Source: Gordonia asplenii
GTDB lineage: Bacteria; Actinomycetota; Actinomycetes; Mycobacteriales; Mycobacteriaceae
Length of the DNA: 64,000 bases
NCBI RefSeq assembly: GCF_012933505.1
Contig: NZ_JABBNB010000001.1
Location: forward strand, 248,001-312,000
Direction of reading: 5' to 3'
Positions 7,993 to 17,136 of the stretch are shown here, one piece after another; positions within the stretch are counted from its first letter, which is position 1, and each line of letters starts with the position of its first letter. The notes under the pieces were generated by a model. The model searched no databases. It was not told the DNA's origin and saw only the letters and a list, made by a program, of their open reading frames with translations. The translations under genes were made by a program, and so were the position numbers.

Positions 7993-8409
7993 ATGCCGCA
8001 ATTCACCATGTCCACCGAGGTCGCGCTGCCCTACGACGCCGCCGTCGAGGCGGTCCGCGCCGAACTCGCCGAGGTGGGATTCGGCGTCCTCACCGAAATC
8101 GACGTCGCCGCCACGCTGAAGTCCAAACTCGACGTCGACGTCGCGCCCAAGATCATCCTCGGCGCCTGCCGTCCACAGCTCGCCCATCAGGCGCTGCAGA
8201 TCGATGCGCGGGTCGCTGCGCTGCTGCCATGCAATGTGGTGGTGTCGGGTATCGGCGGCGGGTCGGTCGTCGAGGTGATGGATCCCGCCGTGATGCCCGA
8301 ATTCACCGGCGCCGCAGAGCTTTCCGAGGTCGCCGAAGATGCGCGGACTCGGCTGCGGACCATGCTTGACGCGGTGTCGGCACGCGCGGCGTCGGCGGCC
8401 GCGCGGTGA
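7993..8409 (+). CDS. DUF302 protein
   Basis: A 138-residue protein of the DUF302 family, recognised by GACRPQLAHQAL and LLPCNVVV. The family has a small alpha/beta fold with unknown biochemical function and is often found beside metal- or sulfur-stress genes. A good ribosome site (GGAAGGGAG) precedes the ATG at 7993. The stop overlaps the start of the CsoR-like gene by four bases, so the two are translationally coupled. A G-tract operator-like site upstream suggests control by that neighbour. The single Cys in LLPCN could be relevant for thiol or metal chemistry; that is speculation. Confidence 0.85.
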   Translation: MPQFTMSTEVALPYDAAVEAVRAELAEVGFGVLTEIDVAATLKSKLDVDVAPKIILGACRPQLAHQALQIDARVAALLPCNVVVSGIGGGSVVEVMDPAVMPEFTGAAELSEVAEDARTRLRTMLDAVSARAASAAAR

Positions 8410-8666
8410 AGCTCGATCCACTCGAGGCCAAACCGTTGATCACCCGGATGAAGCGCGCGCACGGCCATCTGGCGACCGTGATCCGGATGCTCGAAGAAGG
8501 GCAGGACTGCGAAGACGTCCTCACCCAGCTCGCGGCGGTGAGCAAGGCCTTGGATCGCAGCGGATTCGCGCTGGTGGCGACCGGCCTCAAACAGTGCATC
8601 GCCACCGAAGGGGTCGACGGCGTCGACACCGCGAAGCTGGAGAAGCTGTTTCTGTCGTTGGCGTGA
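8406..8666 (+). CDS. CsoR/CstR-family metal- or persulfide-sensing repressor
   Basis: An 86-residue all-helical DUF156 repressor. Copper-sensing CsoR uses a Cys-His-Cys ligand set. Here the first Cys (residue 35, GQDCEDV) and the last Cys (residue 64, LKQC) are present, but the position that should be His, four residues before Cys64, is Gly60. Loss of that His with both Cys kept is the pattern of CstR-like persulfide sensors. I therefore favour sulfide/persulfide sensing over copper. The start codon overlaps the end of the DUF302 gene by four bases, and a suitable operator lies upstream of the pair. The preceding SfnB-like gene also points to sulfur metabolism. Confidence 0.83.
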   Translation: MKLDPLEAKPLITRMKRAHGHLATVIRMLEEGQDCEDVLTQLAAVSKALDRSGFALVATGLKQCIATEGVDGVDTAKLEKLFLSLA

Positions 8667-8675
8667 TCGGCCTGT

Positions 8676-9944
8676 TCAATGTGCCGGCGGGGTGACCGGC
8701 AGCTGTGCGATCGCGACGGTGCCGCCCGCCGGAGCCGCGGCGATCGTCAGGGTGCCGCCTGCACTTTCGATGCGCACTCGCCGAGAGGTCAGGCCGATGT
8801 GTCCGGCGGCGGTCTTGGCATCGCTCGCCTCGTCGATGCCGACCCCGTCGTCGAGCACGACGAGACGGGCGACTGCGTCGTCGAGCTCGATGCTCATCTG
8901 CACACTCGATGCCCGCGCATGTTTGACGACATTGGTCAGCAGTTCGCGGGCGGTGGCGAAGAGCAGATCGTCGACGTCGGAGCGGAAGTCGTCGGGCCAG
9001 CCGACGGAGTCGAGCTCGACGGCGAATCCGCCGCGCTCGCGCATCGACGCGCCGAGGTTGCCCAGGGCGGCGGGCAATCCACTCGCTTGCAGGACCGCGG
9101 GGTGCAATTCCACCAGGGTGGAGCGCAGCAGCCGGGCGGACTCGCGCAGTGCGAGGTCGAGGCGTGCGACCGACTCGGCGTCGGCGGTCCCGGCGATCAG
9201 ATCGAGCTCCTGTCGGGCGCCCAGAACGTACTGGAGTGCGCCGTCGTGCAGCGCTTCGGCGAGGTTCTCCCGTTCCCTGTTCTCCACGACGAGCACCTCG
9301 TCGAGCAGCCGGGTGCGTTGTGCCGCAAGGGTTCCGATGGTCTCGACGCGCGAGCGCTGAAGCAGGCACAGCAGATAGGCGGCGCCCGCCAGGGTGGCCA
9401 TGACCATGGCCCGCAGGGCGATCAACGACCACGGTTCCCCGTATGAGGCGCGAGCGGCGATGATCGATCCCGTGTACACCAGAGCGGTCGGAATGACGAC
9501 CGCCGCGCAGACATGCGGGCGCAGGCTGGTGGCGGCGAGCATCGGCACCACGGCGAAGCCGCTGACGAGAACGTCGGCGGTCCAACTGATGTGGTCGGAT
9601 CGGCTGGCGATGATCGTGACCGACGACAACGCCAGCAGGTCGACGAAGAGAGCGAGCCAGGCGTAGCGGATGACGAACAGCCCGGCCTTCGCGACGGTCA
9701 CCGCACCGGCGGCACACCACGCGGCGTAGAGACCGACGATGACCCCGCAGGCCACCGCGTCGCTGGCGGGCGGTTCGAGGGCGACCGCGGCGATCGAGAA
9801 GATCGACAGGAGCACTCGCAACAGCACTTGGATCTGGACGCCGCGCAGGGCATGGCCGATCAGAATGCGTTCGATGCCCGGTTCGCCGGCGAGCTCGGCC
9901 AGCGAGTCGCGGACCGGCACCCGCGCGTCAGTCGACGATGCCAC
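8676..9944 (-). CDS. Membrane sensor histidine kinase (NarL-type HisKA_3)
   Basis: A 422-residue kinase with about six hydrophobic membrane segments between residues 38 and 195, then a short linker, a HisKA_3 domain and HATPase_c. The H-box is AEALHDGALQYVLG with the phospho-His near residue 233. The ATPase region has ARELLTNVVKHARA, LDDGVGI and GHIGLTSRR. There is no extracytoplasmic sensor domain, so the signal is probably read in or at the membrane. The GTG start at 9944 lies inside the response-regulator gene; the 17-base overlap indicates a coupled two-component pair. The target genes are not evident. Confidence 0.87.
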   Translation of the reverse strand: MASSTDARVPVRDSLAELAGEPGIERILIGHALRGVQIQVLLRVLLSIFSIAAVALEPPASDAVACGVIVGLYAAWCAAGAVTVAKAGLFVIRYAWLALFVDLLALSSVTIIASRSDHISWTADVLVSGFAVVPMLAATSLRPHVCAAVVIPTALVYTGSIIAARASYGEPWSLIALRAMVMATLAGAAYLLCLLQRSRVETIGTLAAQRTRLLDEVLVVENRERENLAEALHDGALQYVLGARQELDLIAGTADAESVARLDLALRESARLLRSTLVELHPAVLQASGLPAALGNLGASMRERGGFAVELDSVGWPDDFRSDVDDLLFATARELLTNVVKHARASSVQMSIELDDAVARLVVLDDGVGIDEASDAKTAAGHIGLTSRRVRIESAGGTLTIAAAPAGGTVAIAQLPVTPPAH

Positions 9945-10566
9945 GGCGCATCGCCTCGGCCACCGCAGCGGCGCGGTCGGAGACGCCGAGTTTCTCGTAG
10001 AGGCGCTGCGTATGAGTCTTGACGGTCGCGGCGCCGATGAACAGTTCGGCGGCCACCTGCGGAATCGAGAGCCCCCGTGCGAATCCGGCGATGACCTGCC
10101 GTTCCCGTTCGCTCAGGGTTGGGCCGTTGGGCTCGGCGTTGGCGCGGATCTGGCCGACGAGGGCACCCGCGAGTTCCGGCGGAACGACGGTCTCGCCTTT
10201 TGCGACGCGAGTCACGGCGCCGACGATGGCGTCGCGGTCGGCATCCTTGGCGAGGTAGCCCGCCGCGCCCTCCTGCAGGGCCGCGAAGACGATCGGGCCG
10301 TCGGTGACCGCCGACAGCAGAAGCACTTTCGTCGACAGACCATCGCGTGTCACCGACTTAACGACGTCGATACCGGTCATCCCGGGCATCTGGTAGTCGA
10401 CGACGGCGACGTCGGGGGAGTGCGTGCGAATCGCTTCGAGCCCCGACGGCCCGTCGCCCGCCTCGCCGACGACGCGGATCCGGCCGCTGTGGGTCAATCC
10501 GCGTGCCACTCCGTCCCGGAAGAAGGGGTGGTCGTCGACGACGACAACGGTGACGAGGTTCTCCAT
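9928..10566 (-). CDS. NarL/LuxR-family response regulator
   Basis: A 212-residue response regulator. The receiver domain carries VVVVDDHPFFRDG, the phospho-acceptor Asp near residue 57 (VAVVDYQMPGM) and the conserved Lys in GYLAKDAD. The C-terminal LuxR-type domain has LSERERQVIAGFARG and GAATVKTHTQRLYEKL. It overlaps the membrane kinase gene downstream by 17 bases and is almost certainly its partner. The family resemblance is to actinobacterial regulators paired with intramembrane-type kinases that respond to envelope stress; that assignment is inference. Confidence 0.88.
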   Translation of the reverse strand: MENLVTVVVVDDHPFFRDGVARGLTHSGRIRVVGEAGDGPSGLEAIRTHSPDVAVVDYQMPGMTGIDVVKSVTRDGLSTKVLLLSAVTDGPIVFAALQEGAAGYLAKDADRDAIVGAVTRVAKGETVVPPELAGALVGQIRANAEPNGPTLSERERQVIAGFARGLSIPQVAAELFIGAATVKTHTQRLYEKLGVSDRAAAVAEAMRRGIVD

Positions 10567-10682
10567 CGGCTCAGACTAACGTCCGCCGGGCGCTGTCGCG
10601 GGTATGACCGGCGCCGGAGCGGGGCGTCGCGTGACCGCGTAATCCGCTGTGGTGCCGGTCACCGTGTGGCATCCTGAAGGCA

Positions 10683-10706
10683 GTTGAAACTTGGTTCAAG
10701 TTCAGG
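10683..10706 (+). promoter_or_regulatory. 24-bp operator-like motif, copy A (tetR promoter)
   Basis: This site aligns base for base with two sites at 19736-19759 and 19813-19836. Fifteen of 24 positions are identical in all three, and most of the others are shared by two. It begins GTTGAAAC and ends GTTCAGG, with a TTGAA/TTCAA dyad inside. It lies 79 bp before the TetR start. Autoregulation by that TetR protein is the simplest reading. Confidence 0.6.
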
Positions 10707-10784
10707 TGTTCGACGGATCGCTGAACTGCCCGGACGATAGCGCTCGGGTTGAGGGGTTTTCTGCGCAATGGTTAGGTGGGCGAG

Positions 10785-11414
10785 ATGGATATTCCGGTAT
10801 TGGCCGATACGTCGGCCCTGCGCGAGCCGAGCACCGCCCGCGGCGAGCGCACCCGCGCGAACTTGATCGCGGCCGCCCGTCGCGTGTTCGAGCGCAAGGG
10901 ATACCTCGACGCGAAACTGAGTGACATCACGACGTCGGCGCGCTGCTCGACGGGGACGTTCTACACCTACTTCACCGATAAGGCCGAGATTCTGCAGGCC
11001 GTACTCGAAGCGGTTCAGGACGACATGCTCCACCCGCAGGTGCCGGTCCACGGCGACGGCTCGCTGCGCGGTCAGATCGAGGCGGGTAACCGCGAGTACC
11101 TCGACGGCTACCGGCGCAACGCGAAGATGATGAAGTTGCTCGACCAGGTCGCCGCGATCGACCCGGCGTTTCGTGACGTGCGTCGCAGGCGTTCGAACGC
11201 ATTTGTGCAGCGCAATGCGCGCGCCATCGGTGCCTTGCAGGCAGCGGGCCTCGCGGACCCGGGGCTGGACCCGGCGATTGCGGCGAAGGCCTTGTCCGCC
11301 ATGGTTTCTCGCCTCGCCTTCCACACCTTCTGCTTCGAGGAAGAGATCGACTTCGAGATGCTGGTGCGAACCTGCACGGACCTGTGGGTCAACGCCTTGC
11401 GCCTGCCGCGCTGA
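10785..11414 (+). CDS. TetR-family transcriptional regulator
   Basis: A 209-residue TetR repressor. The N-terminal DNA-binding domain has RANLIAAARRVFERKGY followed by the recognition region SARCSTGTFYTYFTDKAEIL. The C-terminal ligand domain is helical and shows no recognisable ligand motif. I chose ATG 10785 over GTG 10776 because TAGGTGGG sits at a usable distance; both are in frame. A 24-bp motif in its promoter is repeated twice between the php and lipase genes 9 kb away, so it may control itself and a lipid-related regulon there. Confidence 0.85.
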   Translation: MDIPVLADTSALREPSTARGERTRANLIAAARRVFERKGYLDAKLSDITTSARCSTGTFYTYFTDKAEILQAVLEAVQDDMLHPQVPVHGDGSLRGQIEAGNREYLDGYRRNAKMMKLLDQVAAIDPAFRDVRRRRSNAFVQRNARAIGALQAAGLADPGLDPAIAAKALSAMVSRLAFHTFCFEEEIDFEMLVRTCTDLWVNALRLPR

Positions 11415-11445
11415 CGGCGTCGCGCCGTCGGTACCATTTTCATCC

Positions 11446-12696
11446 ATGCCGCAAACCTCGTCTTCCGCTGTGCCCGCAGAACCTTCGCCGAGCGGCACGC
11501 ACTACCTGGCGGGGCTGAATCTGTCCGGCCGCAAGGTCGTCGTCGTCGGAGGTGGATCGGTCGCGCAGCGTCGCCTGCCCAACCTGATCGCGGCGGGAGC
11601 ACGCGTCGAGGTGATCGCCGTCGACCCGACACCCGCCGTCGAATCCAATCCCGCCGTACACGTGGCGCAGCGTGCCTACGTCGACGGCGACCTCGACGGC
11701 GCCTGGTACGCCATCGCCTGCACCGACGATCCGGCGGTCAACGCGGCCGTCGTCGCCGAAGCCGAACGGTCCCGCATCTTCTGTGTCCGCGCCGACGACG
11801 CGCGCGGCGGAACCGCGGTGACCCCGGCGAGTGGACGTCGGGGTGCGGTCACCTTCGGCGTGCTGGCCGCGGGCGACCACCGGCGCTCCGCCCAGGTCCG
11901 CGACCTCATCGCCGGAGTGCTCGACGGGTCGTCGACGATCGCACCGGTCGACGACGAGCCGCATGCGGCTGGGGTCGCGCTGGTCGGCGGCGGTCCGGGC
12001 GACCCCGATCTCATCACCGTCCGCGGCCGCGCGCTGCTCGCCCGGGCCGACGTCGTCGTCGCCGACCGGCTGGCACCCGCCGAGTTGCTGGCTGCGCTGG
12101 GACCCGACGTCGAGGTGATCGACGCCGCGAAGGTGCCCTACGGTCGGGCGATGAAGCAGGAGGCGATCAACGCCGTGCTCGTCGATCGTGCTCGGCAGGG
12201 CAAATTCGTCGTCCGGCTCAAGGGCGGCGACCCATATGTCTACGGTCGCGGCTTCGAGGAATTGCAGGCCTGCGTCGAAGCGGGCGTGCCGGTGACTGTG
12301 GTGCCCGGGATCAGCAGCTCCATTTCAGCGCCCGCGCTGGCCGGCATTCCCGTCACCCATCGTGGCGTCACTCACGAAGTGGTCATCGCGTCCGGGCACG
12401 TACCGCCTGGGCATCCCGACTCGCTCACCGACTGGGCGGCCCTCGCGCGATTGCGTGGCACGATCGTGCTCATGATGGCCGTCGAGCGGATCGATGCCTT
12501 CGCCACCGCACTGCTCGATGGCGGCCGACCAGCGAATACGCCGGTCGCGCTGATCGAAAACGCCTCACTGCCGACGCAGCGGGTCCTGCGGACGACCCTC
12601 GTGGAGGCGTCGTCGACCGCGAGCGAACACGGGCTCAAGCCGCCGGCGATCGTGGTGATCGGGCAGGTGGCCGGGTTCACCGACGCCGTCGGCTGA
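11446..12696 (+). CDS. cysG: Sirohaem synthase: precorrin-2 dehydrogenase fused to uroporphyrinogen-III methyltransferase
   Basis: A 416-residue fusion. Residues about 1-160 form the NAD-dependent dehydrogenase/ferrochelatase-like domain (VVVVGGGSVAQRRL near residue 27). The rest is an S-adenosylmethionine uroporphyrinogen-III C-methyltransferase with VGGGPGDPDLITVRG, RLKGGDPYVYGRG and PVTHRG. Together they convert uroporphyrinogen III to precorrin-2 and sirohydrochlorin, feeding sirohaem and, with cobO and cobB, cobalamin. The ATG at 11446 agrees with the family start; an in-frame extension upstream lies inside the tetR gene. In M. tuberculosis cysG directly follows cobB. Confidence 0.92.
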   Translation: MPQTSSSAVPAEPSPSGTHYLAGLNLSGRKVVVVGGGSVAQRRLPNLIAAGARVEVIAVDPTPAVESNPAVHVAQRAYVDGDLDGAWYAIACTDDPAVNAAVVAEAERSRIFCVRADDARGGTAVTPASGRRGAVTFGVLAAGDHRRSAQVRDLIAGVLDGSSTIAPVDDEPHAAGVALVGGGPGDPDLITVRGRALLARADVVVADRLAPAELLAALGPDVEVIDAAKVPYGRAMKQEAINAVLVDRARQGKFVVRLKGGDPYVYGRGFEELQACVEAGVPVTVVPGISSSISAPALAGIPVTHRGVTHEVVIASGHVPPGHPDSLTDWAALARLRGTIVLMMAVERIDAFATALLDGGRPANTPVALIENASLPTQRVLRTTLVEASSTASEHGLKPPAIVVIGQVAGFTDAVG

Positions 12697-12706
12697 GGCG
12701 AATCTG

Positions 12707-12724
12707 TGCCAACGGTGATTGGCA
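12707..12724. promoter_or_regulatory. Inverted repeat upstream of efpA
   Basis: TGCCAA and TTGGCA form perfect 6-base arms around a 6-base spacer, 34 bp before the efpA start and 10 bp after the cysG stop. The position suits a regulator binding site in a short promoter region; the regulator is unknown. Confidence 0.45.
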
Positions 12725-12757
12725 ACTTCTACCCCTTGCGCGGTAACGTCGCAGTTC

Positions 12758-14251
12758 ATGTCTCATTCAACGGCGAGTGCACCCGCATCCGCGGACGGCG
12801 CGTTCAGCAAGGTCATCGGCCCGCAGATCCTCGTGATCAGCGGGATGCAGTTGCTGTTGGTGCTCGACGGCACCGTCGCCGCGCTCGCCCTCCCGCGCAT
12901 CCGTGAACAATTGCACCTGTCCGAGGCGAGCGGAAACTGGATCATCACCGCTTACGTCCTCGCATTCGGTGGGCTGATGTTGCTCGGCGGGCGCCTGGGC
13001 GACGCCTTCGGACGCAAGCGCATGTTCATCGCGGGCGTCACCGCGTTCACCTTGACCTCACTGCTGTGCGGTCTCGCGCAGAACGAGTGGATGCTGGTCG
13101 TCGGGCGAGCGCTGCAGGGCGTGTCGGCGGCCATCGCGGCACCGACGGCGATGGCGCTGGTCGCGACGACGTTCGCGCCCGGCAAAGACCGCAGCACGGC
13201 GTTCGCGATCTACGCGGCGATGACGGGCATAGGCTCAGTCGCGGGGCTGATCGTCGGCGGCGTGCTGACCGAGATCAGCTGGCGGCTGGTGTTCTTGATC
13301 AACGTGCCGATCGGTGTGCTGGTGGCCGTCGGCGCGGTGGTGTGCCTGCGGGAGTCGCAGGGCGAACGGCTCGCGCTCGACGTCCCGGGGGCGATTCTCG
13401 CCACCCTCGGCTGCACGCTGGTGGTGCTTGGCATCAACGAAGGCCCCAGCGGATGGTCGAGTCCGGTGGTGATCATCTCGCTGATCGGCGGTGTCGCCGC
13501 ACTCATCGGCTTCGTGTTCGTCGAGCGGACCGCGAAGAATCCGCTGCTGCCGTTCTCGCTGTTCGACAACACCAGCCGCGTCGCCGCGCTCGCCGCGATC
13601 CTGTTCGCCAGCGCGATCATGATGTGCATGGCGGTCTTCATCTCGCTGTACCTGCAGGGAATCTTGAAGTACACGCCGCTGCAGAGCGGTCTGGCCGTGG
13701 TTCCGTTCGCGTTCGGCCTGGGCATCGCGGCGGCCATCGCGTCGAAGCTGGCGCTGCGGATCCAGCCGCGCTGGCTGGTGCTGCTCGGCGGCGCGATCAT
13801 CTTCGTGGGGTGCGTGTACGCGGCGTCGATCGCCACCGGCTCACCGTCGTACTTCCCGAGCATCGGCCTGCCGGTGGTCATCATCGGCTTCGGCGTCGGG
13901 ATGGCGGTGATCCCGCTGACGCTGTCGGTGGTCGCCGGCGTCGGGGCGACCGAGATCGGCCCGCTGACCGCCCTCGCGCAGGTCGCGCAGCAGATCGGCG
14001 GAGCTGTGGGGCTGGTCGCCGTCGGGGCGATGGTGACCTCGCGCTCGTTGTCGCTCGGCGGAACCACCGCACCCGTCGAGAAGATGACCGGCACCGAGCT
14101 CGCCGCACTGGCCAGCGGTTACGGACTGGCGTTCGCGTCCTGTGCGGGAATCGCGATTCTCGCCGGCGTCGTCGTGCTGTTCATGCGATTTACCCCCGAG
14201 GAAGTCGCCGAAGGGCAGGCGGCGCAGGAGGCGGCGAACGCGGGCGGGTAG
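12758..14251 (+). CDS. efpA: EfpA-like MFS drug/lipid transporter (DHA2 family)
   Basis: A 497-residue integral membrane protein of the major facilitator superfamily with 14 predicted membrane segments, as in DHA2 (QacA-type) exporters. Motif A is GGRLGDAFGRKRMF and the antiporter-type region AAPTAMALVATTF follows. Sequence and position (between cysG and proS) match M. tuberculosis EfpA, an exporter linked to drug efflux and lipid export. I chose ATG 12758 because it begins just ahead of the first membrane segment; an in-frame ATG at 12719 overlaps an inverted repeat in the promoter. Its stop lies only 7 bp from the stop of convergent yaaA, with no room for separate terminators. Confidence 0.9.
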   Translation: MSHSTASAPASADGAFSKVIGPQILVISGMQLLLVLDGTVAALALPRIREQLHLSEASGNWIITAYVLAFGGLMLLGGRLGDAFGRKRMFIAGVTAFTLTSLLCGLAQNEWMLVVGRALQGVSAAIAAPTAMALVATTFAPGKDRSTAFAIYAAMTGIGSVAGLIVGGVLTEISWRLVFLINVPIGVLVAVGAVVCLRESQGERLALDVPGAILATLGCTLVVLGINEGPSGWSSPVVIISLIGGVAALIGFVFVERTAKNPLLPFSLFDNTSRVAALAAILFASAIMMCMAVFISLYLQGILKYTPLQSGLAVVPFAFGLGIAAAIASKLALRIQPRWLVLLGGAIIFVGCVYAASIATGSPSYFPSIGLPVVIIGFGVGMAVIPLTLSVVAGVGATEIGPLTALAQVAQQIGGAVGLVAVGAMVTSRSLSLGGTTAPVEKMTGTELAALASGYGLAFASCAGIAILAGVVVLFMRFTPEEVAEGQAAQEAANAGG

Positions 14252-14258
14252 GTCGCGA

Positions 14259-14999
14259 CTATTCCGTCACCACCGTGATCGACGTCGGGCCGTCGATCTC
14301 GACGCGCTGCCCGGCGTCGGACAGCACCGCGGCCAGCGCATTGATGTCCTTGATGTTGCGCCGCGTGTTGACGAGGTCGCGCGCGATGAGCCCTTTGTAG
14401 TGCTTGTTGAAGTGGCTCACGACTTTTCGTGATCCATCCGGCGCCTCGGTGACGACTGTCGCGGTGACCGCCCGCCGGACGGGACCGAGTTGCTGGTAGG
14501 TGCCCGAGCGCAGGTCGACGATGAAGTCGTCGACGGCGTCGAGCTCGGCGGTCAGCACCGTTTTCCAGATGGCCGCGAGGGTGCCCATCCCGGGGAGTTT
14601 GGAGCCACCGGAGAGGCGGTAGGCGGGGATGGGGTCGGTGGCGCGCACGACGCCGAACAGCGCGGAGCCGATGGCGAGCCGGTCGGCGGCCTTCGTCTTG
14701 CCCGCGCGGGTGAGGTGCCGGTAGTCGAGCGCGTCGTAGAGGACGCCGGTGTAGCGCGTGATGGCGGGGCGGGTGGGAGACAGCCAGAGGTCGGCGTTGC
14801 GGTCCACCTCGGCGAGCTGGGACTGTCCGAGCCCCAACGCCTTTCGGCTCGCGTCGAGGTCGGCGGCCAGCGTGACGACGGCGTCGCCGAGCAGCTTGCG
14901 GTTCGCGTTGAGCGCTCGGAACGAGAGCGCGTCGAGGTCCAGCGGTGCGCCCGACCCGCCGTCGGACTTGGTCTCGGAAGGAGGCAGGATTACCAACAC
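14259..14999 (-). CDS. yaaA: Peroxide-stress protein YaaA (DUF328)
   Basis: A 246-residue YaaA/DUF328 protein. It starts [11 protein letters not shown], has [12 protein letters not shown] in the middle and [14 protein letters not shown] near the end, all family features. In E. coli YaaA lowers damage from hydrogen peroxide by limiting free iron; that role is family knowledge. I chose the GTG at 14999 over the in-frame GTG at 15008 because it gives the usual N-terminus. The gene is head-to-head with proS: the start codons are only 27 bp apart, so the two promoters must overlap each other's 5' ends. Confidence 0.88.
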   Translation of the reverse strand: MLVILPPSETKSDGGSGAPLDLDALSFRALNANRKLLGDAVVTLAADLDASRKALGLGQSQLAEVDRNADLWLSPTRPAITRYTGVLYDALDYRHLTRAGKTKAADRLAIGSALFGVVRATDPIPAYRLSGGSKLPGMGTLAAIWKTVLTAELDAVDDFIVDLRSGTYQQLGPVRRAVTATVVTEAPDGSRKVVSHFNKHYKGLIARDLVNTRRNIKDINALAAVLSDAGQRVEIDGPTSITVVTE

Positions 15000-15026
15000 C
15001 GCGAACACATTACTAAGCTGTTCGGT

Positions 15027-16769
15027 GTGATTACGCGCATGTCCTCGCTGTTCCTGCGGACCCTCCGTGACGACCCCGCCGACGCCGAAGTACCCAGCCA
15101 CAAACTGCTGGTGCGCGCAGGCTACGTTCGCCGCGCCGCGCCAGGAGTGTACTCCTGGCTGCCGCTCGGGCTGCGGGTCCTGCGGGCCGTCGAAAATGTC
15201 GTGCGCGAAGAGATGAACCGTATTGGCGCACAAGAGATTCTGCTGCCGGCTCTGCTGCCGCGCGATCCCTACGAGACGACCGGACGTTGGACGGAGTACG
15301 GCGACGCGCTGTTCCGCTTGCGCGACCGCAAGGGCGTCGACATGCTTCTCGGACCGACGCACGAGGAGCTGTTCGCCGGTCTGGTCAAGAGTGAGTACTC
15401 GTCGTACAAGGATCTGCCGGTCATCCTGTACCAGGTCCAGACGAAGTACCGCGACGAGGAGCGTCCGCGCGCGGGCATCCTGCGCGGACGCGAGTTCGTG
15501 ATGAAGGATTCGTACTCCTTCGACCTGTCCGACGACGGGCTCAAAGAGGCCTACTCCAAGCATCGTGAGGCCTACCAACGCATCTTCGAGCGGCTCGCGG
15601 TCAAGTATGTGATCGTCGCGGCGACGTCGGGCGCGATGGGCGGCAGTGCGTCGGAGGAATTCCTCGCCGAAGCCGAGGTGGGCGAGGACACCTACGTGCG
15701 CTGCCTCGAATCCGGATACGCGGCCAATGTCGAAGCCGTGATCACAACGGCCCCCGACCCCATTCCGCTGGACGGGTTGCCCGAGGCGGTCGTCCACGAC
15801 ACCGAGAACACTCCCACCATCGACTCGCTCGTCGAATGGGCCAACGGCGCGCTCGACCGTGAGGTCACCGCGGCGGACACGCTCAAGAACATCATGGTGA
15901 AGGTCCGTCTGCCCGGCGGCGACTGGGAACTGCTCGGCGTCGGCGTGCCCGGCGACCGCGAGGTGGACTTCAAACGCCTGGAGGCATCGCTCGAGCCTGC
16001 CGAGGTGGAGCTGCTCGAAGATGCCGACTTCGCGGCGCACTCCTTCCTCGCGAAGGGGTACATCGGCCCGAAGGCATTGCTGGACAACGGTATCCGCTTC
16101 CTCGTCGACCCGCGTGTGGTGTCCGGGACGGCGTGGATCACCGGTGCCGACGAGCATGGCAAGCATTACGTCGATCTGGTCGCCGACCGTGACTTCGTCC
16201 CCGACGGCACCATCGAGGCCGCCGAGGTGCGCGACGGTGACCCGTCGCCCGACGGTCAGGGGCCGCTGGTGTCGGCCAAGGGCATCGAGATCGGCCACAT
16301 CTTCCAACTCGGCCGCAAGTACACCGACGCCTTCGAGGTGGACGTGCTCGGCGAGAGCGGCAAGCCGGTCCGGCTCACGCAGGGGTCCTACGGTATCGGC
16401 GTATCGCGACTGGTGGCCGTGCTCGCCGAGCAGTGGCACGACGACAAGGGGCTGCGCTGGCCGCGCGAGGTGTCGCCGTTCGGTGTGCATTTGGTGATCG
16501 CGAACAAGGACGAGGCGGCTGTCGCCGGTGCCGGTCAGCTCGCCGAGGATCTCGACGCCGCAGGCATCGAGGTGCTCCTCGACGACCGCAAGGCGTCGCC
16601 CGGCGTCAAGTTCAAGGACGCCGAGTTGCTCGGTGTGCCGACGGTCGTCGTGGTCGGGCGCGGCTTCGCCGACGGCACCATCGAGATCCGCGACCGGTTC
16701 ACCGGCGAAGCGACCGCGGTGCCGGTGGACGCGGCCGTCGAAGCGGTGACAGCCGCGGTCCGCGGCTAG
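15027..16769 (+). CDS. proS: Prolyl-tRNA synthetase (bacterial type, with editing insertion)
   Basis: A 580-residue class II aminoacyl-tRNA synthetase that charges tRNA-Pro. Class II motif regions are visible: [13 protein letters not shown] near the N-terminus, [20 protein letters not shown] (motif 2) and [10 protein letters not shown] (motif 3). Between motifs 2 and 3 lies the long insertion domain of the bacterial form, which hydrolyses misacylated Ala-tRNA-Pro. The GTG at 15027 gives the N-terminus [16 protein letters not shown] seen in mycobacterial ProS; ATG 15039 is an alternative. Translation probably starts with little or no leader, given the 27-bp spacing to the yaaA start. Confidence 0.96.
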   Translation: MITRMSSLFLRTLRDDPADAEVPSHKLLVRAGYVRRAAPGVYSWLPLGLRVLRAVENVVREEMNRIGAQEILLPALLPRDPYETTGRWTEYGDALFRLRDRKGVDMLLGPTHEELFAGLVKSEYSSYKDLPVILYQVQTKYRDEERPRAGILRGREFVMKDSYSFDLSDDGLKEAYSKHREAYQRIFERLAVKYVIVAATSGAMGGSASEEFLAEAEVGEDTYVRCLESGYAANVEAVITTAPDPIPLDGLPEAVVHDTENTPTIDSLVEWANGALDREVTAADTLKNIMVKVRLPGGDWELLGVGVPGDREVDFKRLEASLEPAEVELLEDADFAAHSFLAKGYIGPKALLDNGIRFLVDPRVVSGTAWITGADEHGKHYVDLVADRDFVPDGTIEAAEVRDGDPSPDGQGPLVSAKGIEIGHIFQLGRKYTDAFEVDVLGESGKPVRLTQGSYGIGVSRLVAVLAEQWHDDKGLRWPREVSPFGVHLVIANKDEAAVAGAGQLAEDLDAAGIEVLLDDRKASPGVKFKDAELLGVPTVVVVGRGFADGTIEIRDRFTGEATAVPVDAAVEAVTAAVRG

Positions 16770-16820
16770 GCCGACTCAGGGTCGGTTGAGCCTGGACTCA
16801 CTGATTGCTACCGAGCTGTC

Positions 16821-17005
16821 CCCGCTGGTTGAGCCTGGCCGAGCGCCGTGCTAGCCGAGTCGAAGTAGCGCCAGCCGAGAACCGTGTCGAAACCATGGCG
16901 TGGCGAATTGTCAACTGTTTCAACGTGTTCGGTTGCGCTGGCACCGTTGACTCACGTGGTTTCGACACGTTCGTCGCTAACGCTCCTCACGGCTCAACCG
17001 GCGGG
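16821..17005. repeat. Dispersed nested inverted-repeat element, copy 1
   Basis: Outer arms GGTTGAGCC (16827-16835) and GGCTCAACC (16991-16999) enclose inner arms GTGTCGAAACCA (16884-16895) and TGGTTTCGACAC (16958-16969). The same outer and inner arms recur at 47651-47849 and 54569-54790. It fills much of the 367-bp gap between convergent proS and fadD, which has no other terminator candidate. No coding capacity is seen. Confidence 0.85.
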
Positions 17006-17094
17006 CTCCGGGGGCTCAGCCGGCGGGCTCCGGGGTTCCAGCCGGCGGGCTCCAGGGCTCAACCGGCGAGCTCTAGGGTTCAACCGGCGGGCTG
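16991..17094. repeat. Imperfect ~22-bp tandem repeat, five units
   Basis: The core CCGGCGGGCT recurs at 16998, 17020, 17042, 17063 (as CCGGCGAGCT) and 17083, spaced 22, 22, 21 and 20 bases. Each unit is a variant of the outer arm (GGCTCAACC) plus CGGCGGGCTCCGGG. It appears to be a tandem expansion of the right end of the dispersed element. Confidence 0.8.
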
Positions 17095-17136
17095 GGTCTG
17101 CCGCGTCGAAACCGCGATACCCGGCGTCGTCGGCGC

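Noticed and set aside
10683..10706. KstR or KstR2 operator
   Set aside because: The AAC and GTT halves are 3 bases apart instead of 2, and the flanks do not fit either consensus; the motif matches the two sites at 19.7-19.8 kb much better.
15009..16490. N-terminal extension of yaaA antisense to proS
   Set aside because: The open frame runs on through proS, but the yaaA family start is at 14999 and the extension has no family match.
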